In this document: positions 33,648 to 47,824 of the stretch, piece after piece
Position numbering within the stretch: the first letter of the stretch is position 1
Layout: each line of letters opens with the position of its first letter
From: Hericium rajendrae
Taxonomy: Eukaryota > Basidiomycota > Agaricomycetes > Russulales > Hericiaceae
Assembly: GCA_033439255.1 (NCBI GenBank)
Contig: CM065878.1
Span: 2,976,001 to 3,040,000, forward strand
Length of the DNA: 64,000 bases
Direction of reading: 5' to 3'
The notes under the pieces: generated by a model
Database searches by the model: none
Told to the model about the DNA's origin: nothing
Seen by the model: the letters and a program-made list of their open reading frames with translations, nothing else
Made by a program: the position numbers and the translations under genes

Positions 33648-36600
33648 ATGCCCACCTGCAGACGAAAACGCGTTCTTCTCACCGAACCCTCCGAGGCGCT
33701 CCTCCAGGCCCTCAAATCCGACCCCAATAGACCCGTCTTCTACCTCGAACGAACTGGCGAAATCTTCGAGAACTATGAGCACGTCGTCTCCCCTATGACG
33801 CCCCATCCGTGCTGACCTCCCCTTCCTCCCAGGGCCTATGCCGCACGCATGTCCTTCTACCGCCTCAAGCAGTTCCAGTGCGAGGTCACTGGCAAGAGCG
33901 GTCTCGACTATTTCCAGGCGCTCGAGAGCGAACAACAAGAAGCGCGGACGTTGCATTCCCGCTTCCCCGAACCCCTCAAGTCTGCTATCCTCAAAGCAGT
34001 CCAATGGCGTATGTCTTACCTCCACCTCGTTTCATTCGACGTGTCGCTCATAATGCCATGTTCGCCTTCTGCCTACAGAGGTCATGGGGCGCCTCGATCA
34101 TCTGGTTGAAGCCGTGTTTGATCGCTACAAGGACCGATATTTCGCTGGCGAGAGTGCGTGTTCCACCACTGCGAGCTATCGCATACATCTCACATCTTAT
34201 CCCTAACAGAAATATATGTCGATATCCAAGGAGACAAGTACGTACAATGAGCCTCATCTATAGCAGCACTTGTTCTCACACTGCCACCTCCTCAGGTTCC
34301 TCGCTCGTATCGTGGAAGTCTTTCCTCCTCGTTCGACCCCCACCAAGGCGGAACCTTCCGAAGAACAGCCCGTGGCGTCTTCGTCGACCGCCCTCATCAA
34401 GAGCACCCCTTTGCCGGTGCACGCCATCGGCGGCGACCTCAAGGTCCCCGCTAAAGAGGTGAACGCCGCAGATGACCCACGCAAATATTACTATCGAGTA
34501 CAGATTCTCGAAGAGGAGCGACCTGAAGGTCGCGATAAGCTCGCTGCCTCTGTGAAAGAAGCCCGAGCGAAATATAGCGGGAGCTTCATGGAGGTGCAAT
34601 GTCCTGTCATGAGGTATGTCCAACCACTCTGTCCTCCGTCTGGTGCTGAGCTGACGCGCCCACCTCCGTGTCTAGCCGTGACCGCCTTTCCTTCTCCAAG
34701 AGCATCCTGCGCCGCTTCATCCGTGACTGCGTTGACCGCGATGCAGCTGTCGCCTCGCCCTGGACTGTCAAACCCCAGGTCGCTAAACGGTACGGCGTCT
34801 CTACCGTCATGCCGGAGGAGACACGACTGGGTGTTGAGGACATTAAGAAGGGCGAGATTCAGAAGCGCAAGAAGGTTTGGGAAGAGAAAGAAGGCCCTAT
34901 GACTAAAAAGCAGAGGAAGCTGACCGCCGCTCAAGAGGAGAAGGGTAGGTTGCAGGTCACTATACATGCCTCTCCCTGTCTGACAACGTTTTCAGCGAAA
35001 GCCATGGCGGCAGTCGCGGAGAGGAAAGAACGCGAGGCTCGCGAAAAGGCAGAGAAGCAGCAGAAGGCCAAGGAGGAGGCTGAGCGTCTGGCGGCCGAGA
35101 AGAAGAAGAAAAAGCCCATAAGATACCCTACGGAAGACTTAGACGTCGTGCTGACGGAGAAGGAGAAGAAGGCAGGCATGAAGGTCAAGAGGCCCGTCCC
35201 GAGTCGGGTCGCTTTACCGTTCAACGATGATAAAGGGACGTTTGAGAAGTTCCTCATGGCCTGGACTTTTCTCGTCGTCTATGGGTAAGGCTACCTTGTT
35301 CAACTTGCGACCATCGTTCTCACACAGTCCGCCAGACATCCATTGCATCTCTCGACCTTTACTCTAGATGAGTTTGAGCATGCTATCCGACACTCACTGC
35401 TGGAGCCCGAGTGCCAGATCCTGGCCGAGGTCCATTCCACACTCATTTACAACCTCCGCACACTGAACTTTAACCGACACTCCGCTGTTCTCTCACTTCT
35501 GAGCCTCAAAGATGCATCTGCATCTGAGGGCGAAGAGTGGGGCGTCAGTGTTGACACGCTTCTGGAAGCGATGGCTGACGTAGGTAATAACTGGGAACGA
35601 GCTCCGCTACGTCACAATGAAGGCCGCGAGGGATGGGAGGAGTCGTTAGTTGGCTGCCTCAAAGACGTGAGTTTCCATGTCTCTTATCTATTAGTTGTTC
35701 ATGGCTCTGACGTTCCATTGCCCCTAGCACGCCACTCTGGAGAATTTTCCAGCGTTACGACGTGTTCTTACCCACCTATTATTTGCTCCCGTCTCTTCCG
35801 CCGAGCCTATCAACACCCCGCCGAGCTCTCGCGCATCATCACCCTCGCCTACGCGCACAGTCGTCCGCTCAGTTACTGCTCAACATCCTGCTCAGCGATA
35901 CCATACACTCCCTCCCGAAGATCGGATCACTATCCTTTATTTCATGTGTAACGTCGCCGTATCTAGCAAGGCCATCCATGTCTACATGGAGTCTTGTGAG
36001 GAGCAGCTGACTGCATTGCGGAAAGAGAAAATTGAGGTCAATCGGTCGAGGAAACAATAGTATGTCGTCGTTCCCTTCCTGTATTCACTTTCTAACGGAG
36101 TTCACCAGCATCGAGGAGCGCGATGCTCTCCTTGGAGACAATAACCAAGAGAAAGGAACACCAAACGGAACCTCTAACGGGAACGGTAATGGCCGTGGTA
36201 CTGCATCCACGTCTACCAATGGGGCGGAGGAGGATACGCCGATGAACGACCTGAGCGACCTTTCAGACGTGTCCGCGTCGGAGGCAGGCTCCGAATCTGG
36301 TTTGTCTGGGTCCGGCAACGGCAACGGCAAATCCACCAGGTCAAGTCAGGACCTCCGCCGGAAAGCACAGACACAAGCGCACGCTAAGGAGCGTGAGGCA
36401 GCGCGCATGCGCAACGCCTCCGCGAAGCAAGCGCTTGCGGAGCATCGTCGCCTCGACGAAGAGGTGAACAAACTCGAGCGGCGACTGAAGGCATCGAGCG
36501 CGAGTTCAGGAAGCTCCTTGGATCCGTGCGCGTCAAGCCAATGGGCAGGGACCGATTCTACAACCGCGTGTGGTGGTTCGATGGTCTGGGTTCCGCTTCG

Positions 36601-37133
36601 CTCATAGGTAGCGGCGGCGTCGTGCAGTACGGCACGGGCAGGATCTTCTTGCAGGGGCCGAGCGTCTTCGATCAGGAGATCCTGGACCGGCGCGAGGAGG
36701 GTGAAATCCATGCGCGTCGGTTGCAGGAGGAGGGGGAAGAAGGGATGTTGGGTGTCGGGGAGTGGGCCGTTTACACGGATCTGGAGGAGGTACGTTCAGC
36801 ACTTGCCTAACGCAAGCTCCGTGCTCATTATCGCTCTCTAGATGGACGAGTTCACGGCGTGGCTGAACCCGAAGGGCAACCGAGAGCTTGCACTCAGAAA
36901 CACTCTGACCAAGTGGTGGCCGCACATCGCTCCTGGGATCCGCAAGCGTCAGGCGGTTCGTATCTAGCTTTAGGTTACTTCGAATCAAGCTGACGCCCTA
37001 CTCGCAGGATCTAAACATCTCCGCGAAGCTGCCTGAAGCCCGCAGGAGCGCCCGCGTGAAGCAGGCCGCGGCCGACATTTCACGCGACCCCTACATGATG
37101 TGGACGAACCGTAGAGCAGTAAATTCATCGTGA
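33648..37133 (+). CDS. ITC1: ISW2 chromatin-remodelling subunit Itc1 (WAC/DDT/WHIM protein)
   Basis: Accessory subunit of the ISWI-type remodeller; binds DNA and positions nucleosomes in the nucleus. Thirteen exons include a 28-nt one at 34210-34237. The WAC domain begins at GEIFENYEAYAARMSFYR and runs through FQCEVTGKSGLDYFQAL. An acidic/basic coiled region (REAREKAEKQQKAKEEAER) precedes the DDT domain: FLMAWTFLVVYGHPLHLS, FTLDEFEHAIRHSL. WHIM motifs are RYHTLPPEDRITIL and RDRFYNRVWWFDGL, and the tail contains KWWPHIAPGIRKRQ. The first intron must use a GC donor (33779). One base is missing at 36491-36492, between KLERRLKA and IEREFRKLLGSV; with it the sum is 2871 nt, 956 aa. Yeast Itc1 is longer (about 1,260 aa), mostly in linkers. 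Confidence 0.9.
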
Positions 37134-37890
37134 CGTGCCCATTGCATCCTATTCGGTGATTCGCGCAATATCTGTAGCCCCTTCACTTTGCACTGGAATG
37201 GTTCCCCGCAATACTGTTGTTACATTTCTAGAGCACGCGTCCCAAGACACAGTAAAGAACATGGATTTTGCTGTTTGTATATATCATAAGTCTAATTTTA
37301 TGGCTGCCGTACTTATATAGTTGCTATTCGCCTTGAAGTCACTGTAGCCGCAGCAGTCGGATAACCGCGGAGGCGGCGTAAGTGATGGCAGGAAGCGTGT
37401 AAGCGCCCAACAGTCTTGGAGCTGGTTTGGCCTCGTGCGAGACGGAGACAAGGCGAAAGTGTCATCTCCGTCAACGAGACGCCAGAACGAATGCTTCCAC
37501 AGACTCCCATTTCAGTCCTCCGGTCATCCTCTGAAACCATGTGTGTATTACAGGGATCCACCTCGAGGCGCACGCGAAAGCATGAAGATCCGCCGGATCT
37601 AGTGCACAAAGTGCCGAGCTCCATTGCAGAATCGAGAAAATTCGCGATTCGCCCTCCATTTCAGCCCTAACGACGTCGTAGCTCCGGTCGCTTCTCTTCA
37701 TAGCCTGAAATTTTCCGTGATGATGTTGACCTCACAGCGGATATAACAATCGAAGGCGATCCGCCGTTGTCTCATACATAAGAGCTGCGTCAGGTTCCGA
37801 CCGTGCAGGGTCGTTTCAGACCGGCCTACATCATACCCACTCTTCTCTGACTTCACTACTGATGACTTCTGACGAATTTCACGCTTCGCT
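37134..37890. other. Intergenic region ITC1 / vacuolar transporter
   Basis: It holds the ITC1 3' flank and promoter of the next plus-strand gene. Open frames of up to 103 codons overlap on both strands without protein character. Nothing recognised. Confidence 0.5.
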
Positions 37891-40072
37891 ATGACATCTT
37901 TGCCTGTAGACTTGACCGTTGGCTCTGCCTCCAGCGGTTACTCCATTAAAGATGCGATCGCGTCCTGTGCGTGGTTCTCAGAGCACTGTTATGCCGTCAT
38001 TACTGACTCTCTTTTCCATGCGTAGATCGTCGCTCGCAGTTTCTCATTTCAGACGGGAGGGTTCGCCCTCCGTCAAACGATCCCTATTTCGCGGAAGATG
38101 CAGAGGCTGCCCAGATAGGTTATGAGAGCGAGCCTGATGATCTGCCGACGCCGCATTCTACGAATGGTGGACTGGACGGAGCCATGAGTTCCCTTGAATG
38201 GGATGAAACTCCACCAGTGCAACCTGAAGACAACCTTCAGAGAGCGCCAGCTCTTCTTCACCGTCGTCCAGGACACCGAGCACGTCCCGTTCGCGCACGA
38301 CTCCCAAGCCTAAAGGCGCGGATGAACGGACGCCTTTGCTCCGCAAATCAAAGTCGATGGCAGAGCGCAGTCCTGCCATTGTTTCTAAACCTTTAGAGAT
38401 CAAATATCGCGATATGCCCCGCCTCCAGACGCCGCCAGCTGTTCGTCGGATCTCGGTTGATTCCGCCATGAAGGTGCCTACTGTGGAAGGCAAGAGCACG
38501 TTTGGTCAAACGGTGAGTTGATACTTACGTCTCTAGTAGACCTTGCCTTAAGTTTTCCAGTTATTCAATACGATAGCGATTCTGCTAGGGATTGGGATGC
38601 TCTCGGAGCCTCTTGCCTTCGCGTATGCCGGCTGGATTGGTGGAACCATTCTCATCATTTTTGTGGCCTTGTTACTTGTTACACGTGAGTTCCTTTCGTT
38701 CATTAAAGAGCCTGATATGACTGTTCATGAAAGCGCGAAAATTGTTGCGCGAATTGTCTTTTCAGATACCCGTATACGATCTTATGCAGACATAGGACGG
38801 AAAGCATTTGGACCCAAGTCCATGCCCTTCATCACTTTCTTGTTCTGCGTCGAGCTGTTCAGTGTCAGGTAAGGTCTTCTTGCTATTTTATTCTTCCATC
38901 GTTCTCATCAGGATACAGCGTGGTCCTCGTCACTTTGTACGCAGATTCCTTACACGCCATCGTTCCTGCCTTCTCGGCGGATGCATATAAACTCACGGGC
39001 ATTGTACTGTAAGCTCATCGCTGTCGTCTTTCATGTATGAATCAATCTGATCTCCAATATTTTCTAGATTGATACCCACCGTTTTCCTGCCTCTTTCGGT
39101 TCTTTCTTATACCTCGATATTAGGCATCATCTCCACCGTCTTCCTCATCGGTGTCGTTCTCATCGACGGATTTTCAAAACCCGATGCGCCTGGCAGTCTC
39201 ATTGAATCAGCAGATACAAGTCTTGGAATTTGGGGACTTGAACAACTAGGTATAGCATTCGGGCTTTTTATGGCAGGTTTCAGCGGCCATGCTGTCATTC
39301 CATCTCTGGCCCAAGACATGGTAGATCCAAGTCAGTTTGACCTCGTCATGGACTATGCCTTTGTGCGTGTCCCAGTTGTGTCATTGAGGTCCTCTTCACT
39401 CACGTTGTCGCAGGCATTCGCGACGTTCATCTATGCGTTGATTGGTGCTGCAGGTTATCTCATGTTCGGCAACGATGTGAGCGATGAACTCAGCCAAAAC
39501 TTGTTGGGCGTCCCCGGGTATAGCCCAACGCTGAATAAGATAGCTCTTTGGATGCTTGTTATCACCCCACTGTAAGTTTCCCAACATCAGCGTTTGTCAT
39601 GAAAGTTATTGATAGCGATGTCTATCAATACTAGAACAAAATTCGCGTTGACTGCCAGACCGGTGCGTTTCAAGTTGCAGTCTGCATTTTGCAATTCACT
39701 CACGTCGATAACAGCTCAACGTGACGATCGAAAACCTCCTCGGTTTGGACATGATTTCGTCCTTGTCAGAGAATTTTTACAAAGCTGTCCCGACCAAGCC
39801 CAGCACCACGCTCAAGCGCGTCCTGACCGTGATGGAGCGAACTGTTTTCGTGTTCATGGCCGTCGGGGTATCCATCCTCGTCCCCGAATTCAGTTCGATG
39901 ATGGCCATCCTTGGCTCTTTCTCTGCATTCATCATGTGCGTCATTGGGCCGATTGCAGCGAAAATCTGCGCTGGAGAAGAAATGCAGCGTTTTGGATGTT
40001 GCGCTGCTCCTCGCGGGTGTGGTCATGGCTGCGTGGGGGACGGGTGCGGCTTTCTTGTCTACGGCGGATTGA
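37891..40072 (+). CDS. Vacuolar amino acid transporter (AVT1-like, AAAP family)
   Basis: Moves neutral amino acids across the vacuolar membrane, 11 TM segments expected. Nine exons: 37891-37966, 38026-38512, 38561-38684, 38734-38868, 38919-39008, 39068-39362, 39414-39571, 39635-39662 and 39715-40072. A soluble N-terminal domain (GYSIKDAIASYRRSQFLI) is followed by the family core LFNTIAILLGIGMLSEPLAF, YADIGRKAFG, SVVLVTLYADSLHAIVPAF, GFSGHAVIPSLAQDM and YLMFGNDVSDE. Three indels are inferred: 38234-38246 (before SASSSSPSSRTPS), about 38673 (needed for the conserved TCYTAKI), and 39966-39972 (before LEKKCSVLDVALL). With them the total is in frame, 583 aa. Three hits in one gene leave true decay open. 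Confidence 0.85.
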
Positions 40073-40301
40073 GCCAGTTACTCAACATGTGTACAGCTTT
40101 CTGTAGTTTTATATCTTTAGAGTTTTATTAGAATGTTAAGCGTCTTTATACCTGAATCAAGGGCGAATTAGCCGGATCTGTATCAGATTGACATAGTTCG
40201 CTATTTCCTTTCACTGGAAGTTAGTGATATTCGATACACCGGTCAGAAGTACATCGAAAGATACATGTACTATAATTTTGGAAATCGGAATTCTATACTC
40301 T

Positions 40302-41240
40302 CTACGCAGAAGAGATGGCATGTGAGATGATTTTTGACAACTCTAGATGATGGCATAATTAGTAACCATAGGGCATAGCAAGTGTCTTAACGCACGGGGA
40401 AGCTTGATGTCCTCTTGGACTACCGATGATTCGATCTGGTTGTCTGGGTTTGCTGGAATCTCGACCACACCGGTCGCCGAGTCCAGCTTCCAGCCAAGAC
40501 GTTCAATGTATTCGTCCAGCTCCGAACCTATCGTGAAGCATCAATAGTGCCCATACGCTGAGAAGGCAGCAAACATACCGCTCAAGTCGAGGTACATGCC
40601 CAGGCGCTTGGTGTTTATCCGCTGGAAGGTGGCCTTGACCGACCGCACAACGACCTCCCTGATCGCATCTTCAAATCCAACAACCTCGACGGTGTAGTTA
40701 TCGCGTAAGGATTCCAGCTCCTCTGATCGGTAAAGCGTCCAGAATGCTGGAAAGCGGCATTGTTGAAGGAGACTGTGAAGTGTCGTCAAGTGAGGGAGAA
40801 GGGTGGGGAGCGGGTCAGGTTCGTCGAGATTTGCGCTCGGCACTCGGTCGTCGAGGAGGGCGATGGACAGGTTAAAGTCGGGGAATGGGACGGAGGTAAG
40901 AGCTTTGACGAGGATATTGATGATGACGTCGGGGTTGTAGAGGTCGTGGATTAAATTGGTAACTAAAAACCTTGTCAGCAGTAGACTAGGAAATGGGCGA
41001 TCTAAACTCACAGCTTCAGGATGGCCAGGTTAGCTAGACAATCGTATTCCTGACTACGAATCTGATGGTACAGATAGTCCTCCAGGATCCCAACATTGGT
41101 AGGATTATACCGATCTGTGTTACGTTCAGAGAAAAGTTCGATGAAGGAGAAACGACTTTCTTACCCACACCGGAGACAAGATTTTCGATGAGCTCTGGTC
41201 TCGTAGGCGGCGTCACCCATTCAGCAGTAGCAGAAGTCAT
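40302..41240 (-). CDS. EIF3K: Translation initiation factor eIF3 subunit K
   Basis: Non-core eIF3 subunit (HEAT-like plus winged helix/PCI-like fold), forming a pair with eIF3l in the cytoplasm. Exons 41240-41165, 41114-41012, 40962-40579, 40527-40396 and 40342-40302. Hallmarks: RYNPTNVGILEDYLYHQI, YDCLANLAILKLYQFNP, VIINILVKALTSVP, LLQQCRFPAFW and GSELDEYIERLGW. The last intron has a perfect tactaat branch site; its removal gives the ending QLSKIISHAISSA, like the family's C-terminus. The sum 736 nt is one over: an extra base within 40944-40950 sits between YQFNP and DLYNPDV. Corrected length 244 aa, typical for the family. Confidence 0.9.
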
Positions 41241-41437
41241 GCTGGGAATGAAGTGGGATGAAGTAGAGTGGTTTGCGCGGGTCGGGGTACGATTCGGTGC
41301 AAATCAATACTTTTCCAATTTCGTTGTGGTGGCGGCGTCATCGGGTCGGGTCTGCGCGACGCGCTATTTCGCTTCGGACAACTTTCTTCTGTGAATCCAT
41401 CTCATACGTGCTGTTCAAAAGTCTTCGTGATCTCTCT
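41241..41437. promoter_or_regulatory. Short bidirectional promoter (eIF3k / WD40 gene)
   Basis: Only 197 bp lie between divergent start codons of two conserved genes. No TATA box recognised. Confidence 0.5.
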
Positions 41438-44885
<3,448 letters not shown>

Positions 44886-45118
44886 TGATTTGACGTTGCA
44901 CAGATCGGATTGCGTTGTACTGTACTTCTATCATGACTATCATCACGACATTTGTTATCGCCATACACTCTTTCCGTCGATTGGGAGTGTCCAGAAGACA
45001 CGAATACATTTTGTAGTGGTCTATTACCAGCGCTTTCTCGTCGTAAGGTTGTTTGCAACGGTTAGAACTGCATTGTGAGATATGTGCAATCATACGGTTT
45101 AAATCTACCGCGAGTGGA

Positions 45119-46219
45119 TCAGGTAGGTAATACATCAGCTGAGGCTGCCTCTGAGGAATTTGGCTTTCGTCGCCGCCGCCGCCGCTTCTCATGACCTTCA
45201 CCGACCGTGCCAGCATGTGCATTATCGCTGCCCTCATTTGCCTCACCGGCATCAGCTTCATGGTCATCATCCTCCCTCTTCCTCTTTTGTCCAGCCTTCG
45301 CCGGGACGGAGGGCTTGGTCGCGTCCACTCTGGCCTTTTCTTTCGCCTTCTCAGTTTTCAACGGTTGTGGAGCAGTCTTCTTTTTCTTCACACTCAGCGG
45401 GTTTGGACCTTTCGGACCCTTGTGCTTCTTCTTTGGCGGCGGCTCGACGTCTGGCGCAGCAGCCTTCAGTTTCGCCGATTCGGAAGTAGAGGGATTCAAT
45501 GCTTGGAGGTCAGCCTGCAGCGATACGGTCAGCGAACGTCCGGTTTGGAGGACGAGCGAAAATCTTACAAGCTCTTTCGCGCGTAGCGTCATGTCGGATG
45601 GCGGCTCGAGGATCATGACGGAGCGGTTGATGTGCAGGATGGGGACGCCTGGGACTGAACGTAGCTTTGATCGCAGTGGTTGCGACTGGGTAGCGACTAC
45701 GTATCGATGTTTGTTGGTTTCCCCTGCCAATAATACGTTTATAATTCCATCGTTTGGGCAAGTGTGAGAACGAACGCACCTATGACACTGGTCAAGCACT
45801 CGTCCCCTGGTATGGCCTCCTGTGGTTACATTTTCGCCGCTCAAAGATCTTCCCAAGGTCCACGGCAGGCTGTTGTGCCTTCCCCTGGAGGTATAGTTCG
45901 TGTATGCAGCACTGCGTGATCACTGAGATAACTTTCGCGTTAGAGTCATTTGAGCTGAGGCACCTGGACGGAGGTGAATACGCACTAGGTTTGACCGTCC
46001 CTTGAAGCACGATGCCCAGCTGTTTAACAAAGTCAAGCTTTTGAATGATCGCGGTTTTGCACATCTCGGAATCAACTGTGATAATATGTCTCGTTTCAAT
46101 TAGTTCCAGAACGACTGAGTATTCTGCTCACCTAGAACTTGGTATGGCTGTCTGAAGCCAAAGGACATGCAATAGAGCGCCATAAGCTTGCGGTAAGCCT
46201 TGGCTCTTTTCTGCCTCAT
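45119..46219 (-). CDS. UTP23: rRNA-processing protein Utp23 (PIN-like, SSU processome)
   Basis: Nucleolar protein of 18S rRNA maturation. Exons 46219-46132, 46075-45986, 45922-45780, 45723-45569 and 45514-45119. The start MRQKRAKAYRKLMALYCMSF is family-typical, followed by FRQPYQVLVDSEMCKTAI, the CCHC-type zinc motif residues (TQCCIHELY, ERRKCNHRE, GDECLTSVIG) and THRY-like NKHRYVVATQ. The C-terminal third is Lys/Arg-rich and nucleolar in character. One G is missing opposite 45819-45820, between KCNHR and EAIPGDE; corrected sum 873 nt, 290 aa. The gene is essential in yeast, which argues that the indel is technical. Divergent from EMC7. Confidence 0.92.
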
Positions 46220-46449
46220 TTTTGGGCAAATTTATGTCTGAAGGGAGAGAAGTGAGTGACTCCGAGTAACTTATGAAATTCGGGGAAGCAGATAGGCTGA
46301 AGGACCACCACCGGTGCGTGCAATCTGCAAATCACGAAGACCGTGCTTTGAGGATTATCTGATGAGTCAATCGCGCTGACAGGATTTTATTTGGCGCTGT
46401 TGTCCAAGAGCCTCTGCGAGTTGCCATTTCCGGCCACTTACACCTTGCT
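46220..46449. promoter_or_regulatory. Bidirectional promoter (UTP23 / EMC7)
   Basis: The 230 bp lie between divergent starts of two conserved genes. No specific motif recognised. Confidence 0.5.
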
Positions 46450-47481
46450 ATGGCGCGTCTCATCTCGTTTCTGGCACTCCTTGGGTGAGCTTCTCCAATA
46501 TGCCATCGATGGATAACGTGTGTTAATACTGCTATTGAACTGTCAGCGCATGCGCGTCTGTCTTTGGGACCGACATCGCGGGATTCGTACGATGGAATGA
46601 ACACTGTACAAGTAAGCTTGATGCGTATACGTTTTCCTGACCTTGTCCGACCGGTCTTTCAGATATCACAGATTTGGGGCAGGCAAAGGTCGTTCTCGAC
46701 AATGGCGATGCATGGGGTAGCGTGAACAGGAATGGCAACTTTGTCATGTACGTTGCATATTCAGTTTTGTCGACGTGCGAAGCTCATCTTCTGGACTTTA
46801 TCTTCAGCCCAGATGTGACACCCGGAACATATCTGCTTTCTGTGATATCCCATGACCACCAGTTTGACAAAGTAAGCCAGCCCTTGTTATTCTGAGGTAA
46901 TGGTATACTGAGTTCGTTGGCCACAGCTCAGGATAGACGTGCTTCCACACGCCGAGCTGCCTGAAGTGCGGCCCTATATTGCTGGTACCCCGATGAACCC
47001 GCCTTCCCCTATAAAACTCCCATACCCTATCAGGATCTCTGCCCGACAGCGCAATACCTATTTCGTCCCTCGGGAGGGCTTCAATGTGCTGGGCATGTTC
47101 CAGAATCCTATGATGATGATGATGGCCGCTGCCGGTGTGATGATGCTGGCAACGCCATACCTCATGGTATGTCGTCTATCGATTGTCCTTAACGACCGCT
47201 CACACAATGCGGCTGCAGAAATCTATGGACCCCGAAATGGTGCAAGAGTTCCAACAAAATCAAGCTAAAATGGCCAACTTACAGAGTTCGCTACAGACTG
47301 GCGATATCAAGTCAGGGTCAGTGTGGCTCTTGTCTCATTTATTCCATTTCCTAAAGCCGTATTATATTCAAGATTCTCTGCGCTTATGGGAGGCAATGAT
47401 TCCCAGGCGGCTGCCACGACAGCCACAGCGAAGCAAGGAAATTCTGCCGCGAAGAACAAATCCACGAAGAAGAGGCGATAG
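46450..47481 (+). CDS. EMC7: ER membrane protein complex subunit 7
   Basis: Single-pass lumenal-domain subunit of the EMC insertase. Seven exons (46450-46484, 46547-46611, 46663-46747, 46808-46871, 46927-47166, 47219-47316, 47373-47481) sum to 696 nt, 231 aa, with no indel. Signal peptide MARLISFLALLGACASVFG; beta-sandwich domain with VRWNEHC, NRNGNFVIPDVTPGTYLL and SVISHDHQFDKLRIDV. The diagnostic segment is YFVPREGFNVLGMFQNPMMM, then the TM helix AAAGVMMLATPYLM and the tail MDPEMVQEFQQNQ, ending in Lys/Arg-rich KNKSTKKRR. Confidence 0.93.
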
Positions 47482-47824
47482 ACATGCCATTGTATACTAT
47501 CATAGTATAGAGGATACGAGATGAGCGGCGCCGAGCCGCCTTCCGTACTCTGCGGATAGGCTTATTCAAGGAATATAATTATGGTATTAAGTGAAGTCTA
47601 GAGATCGTGATCAGTACATGAGTGTCGTGACATAGATAAGATGGGTCCAATAGGAGCGAACTGTAAGTAAAAAATCTCCCAGACGTTTACCGGTATCATA
47701 AGACAGTCGTTATAGGAGTGTGTTACAGTCCATCAAGTCCATCAACAGCAGAGGGTAAAAGGACGTCATGAAGCACTTCCGCGGGTGTCACAAGACTGTG
47801 GCTGAACTAGATGTCCGACAGCAT
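47482..47824. other. 3' flanks of EMC7 and the disordered-protein gene (convergent)
   Basis: AT-rich; no gene recognised. Confidence 0.5.
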
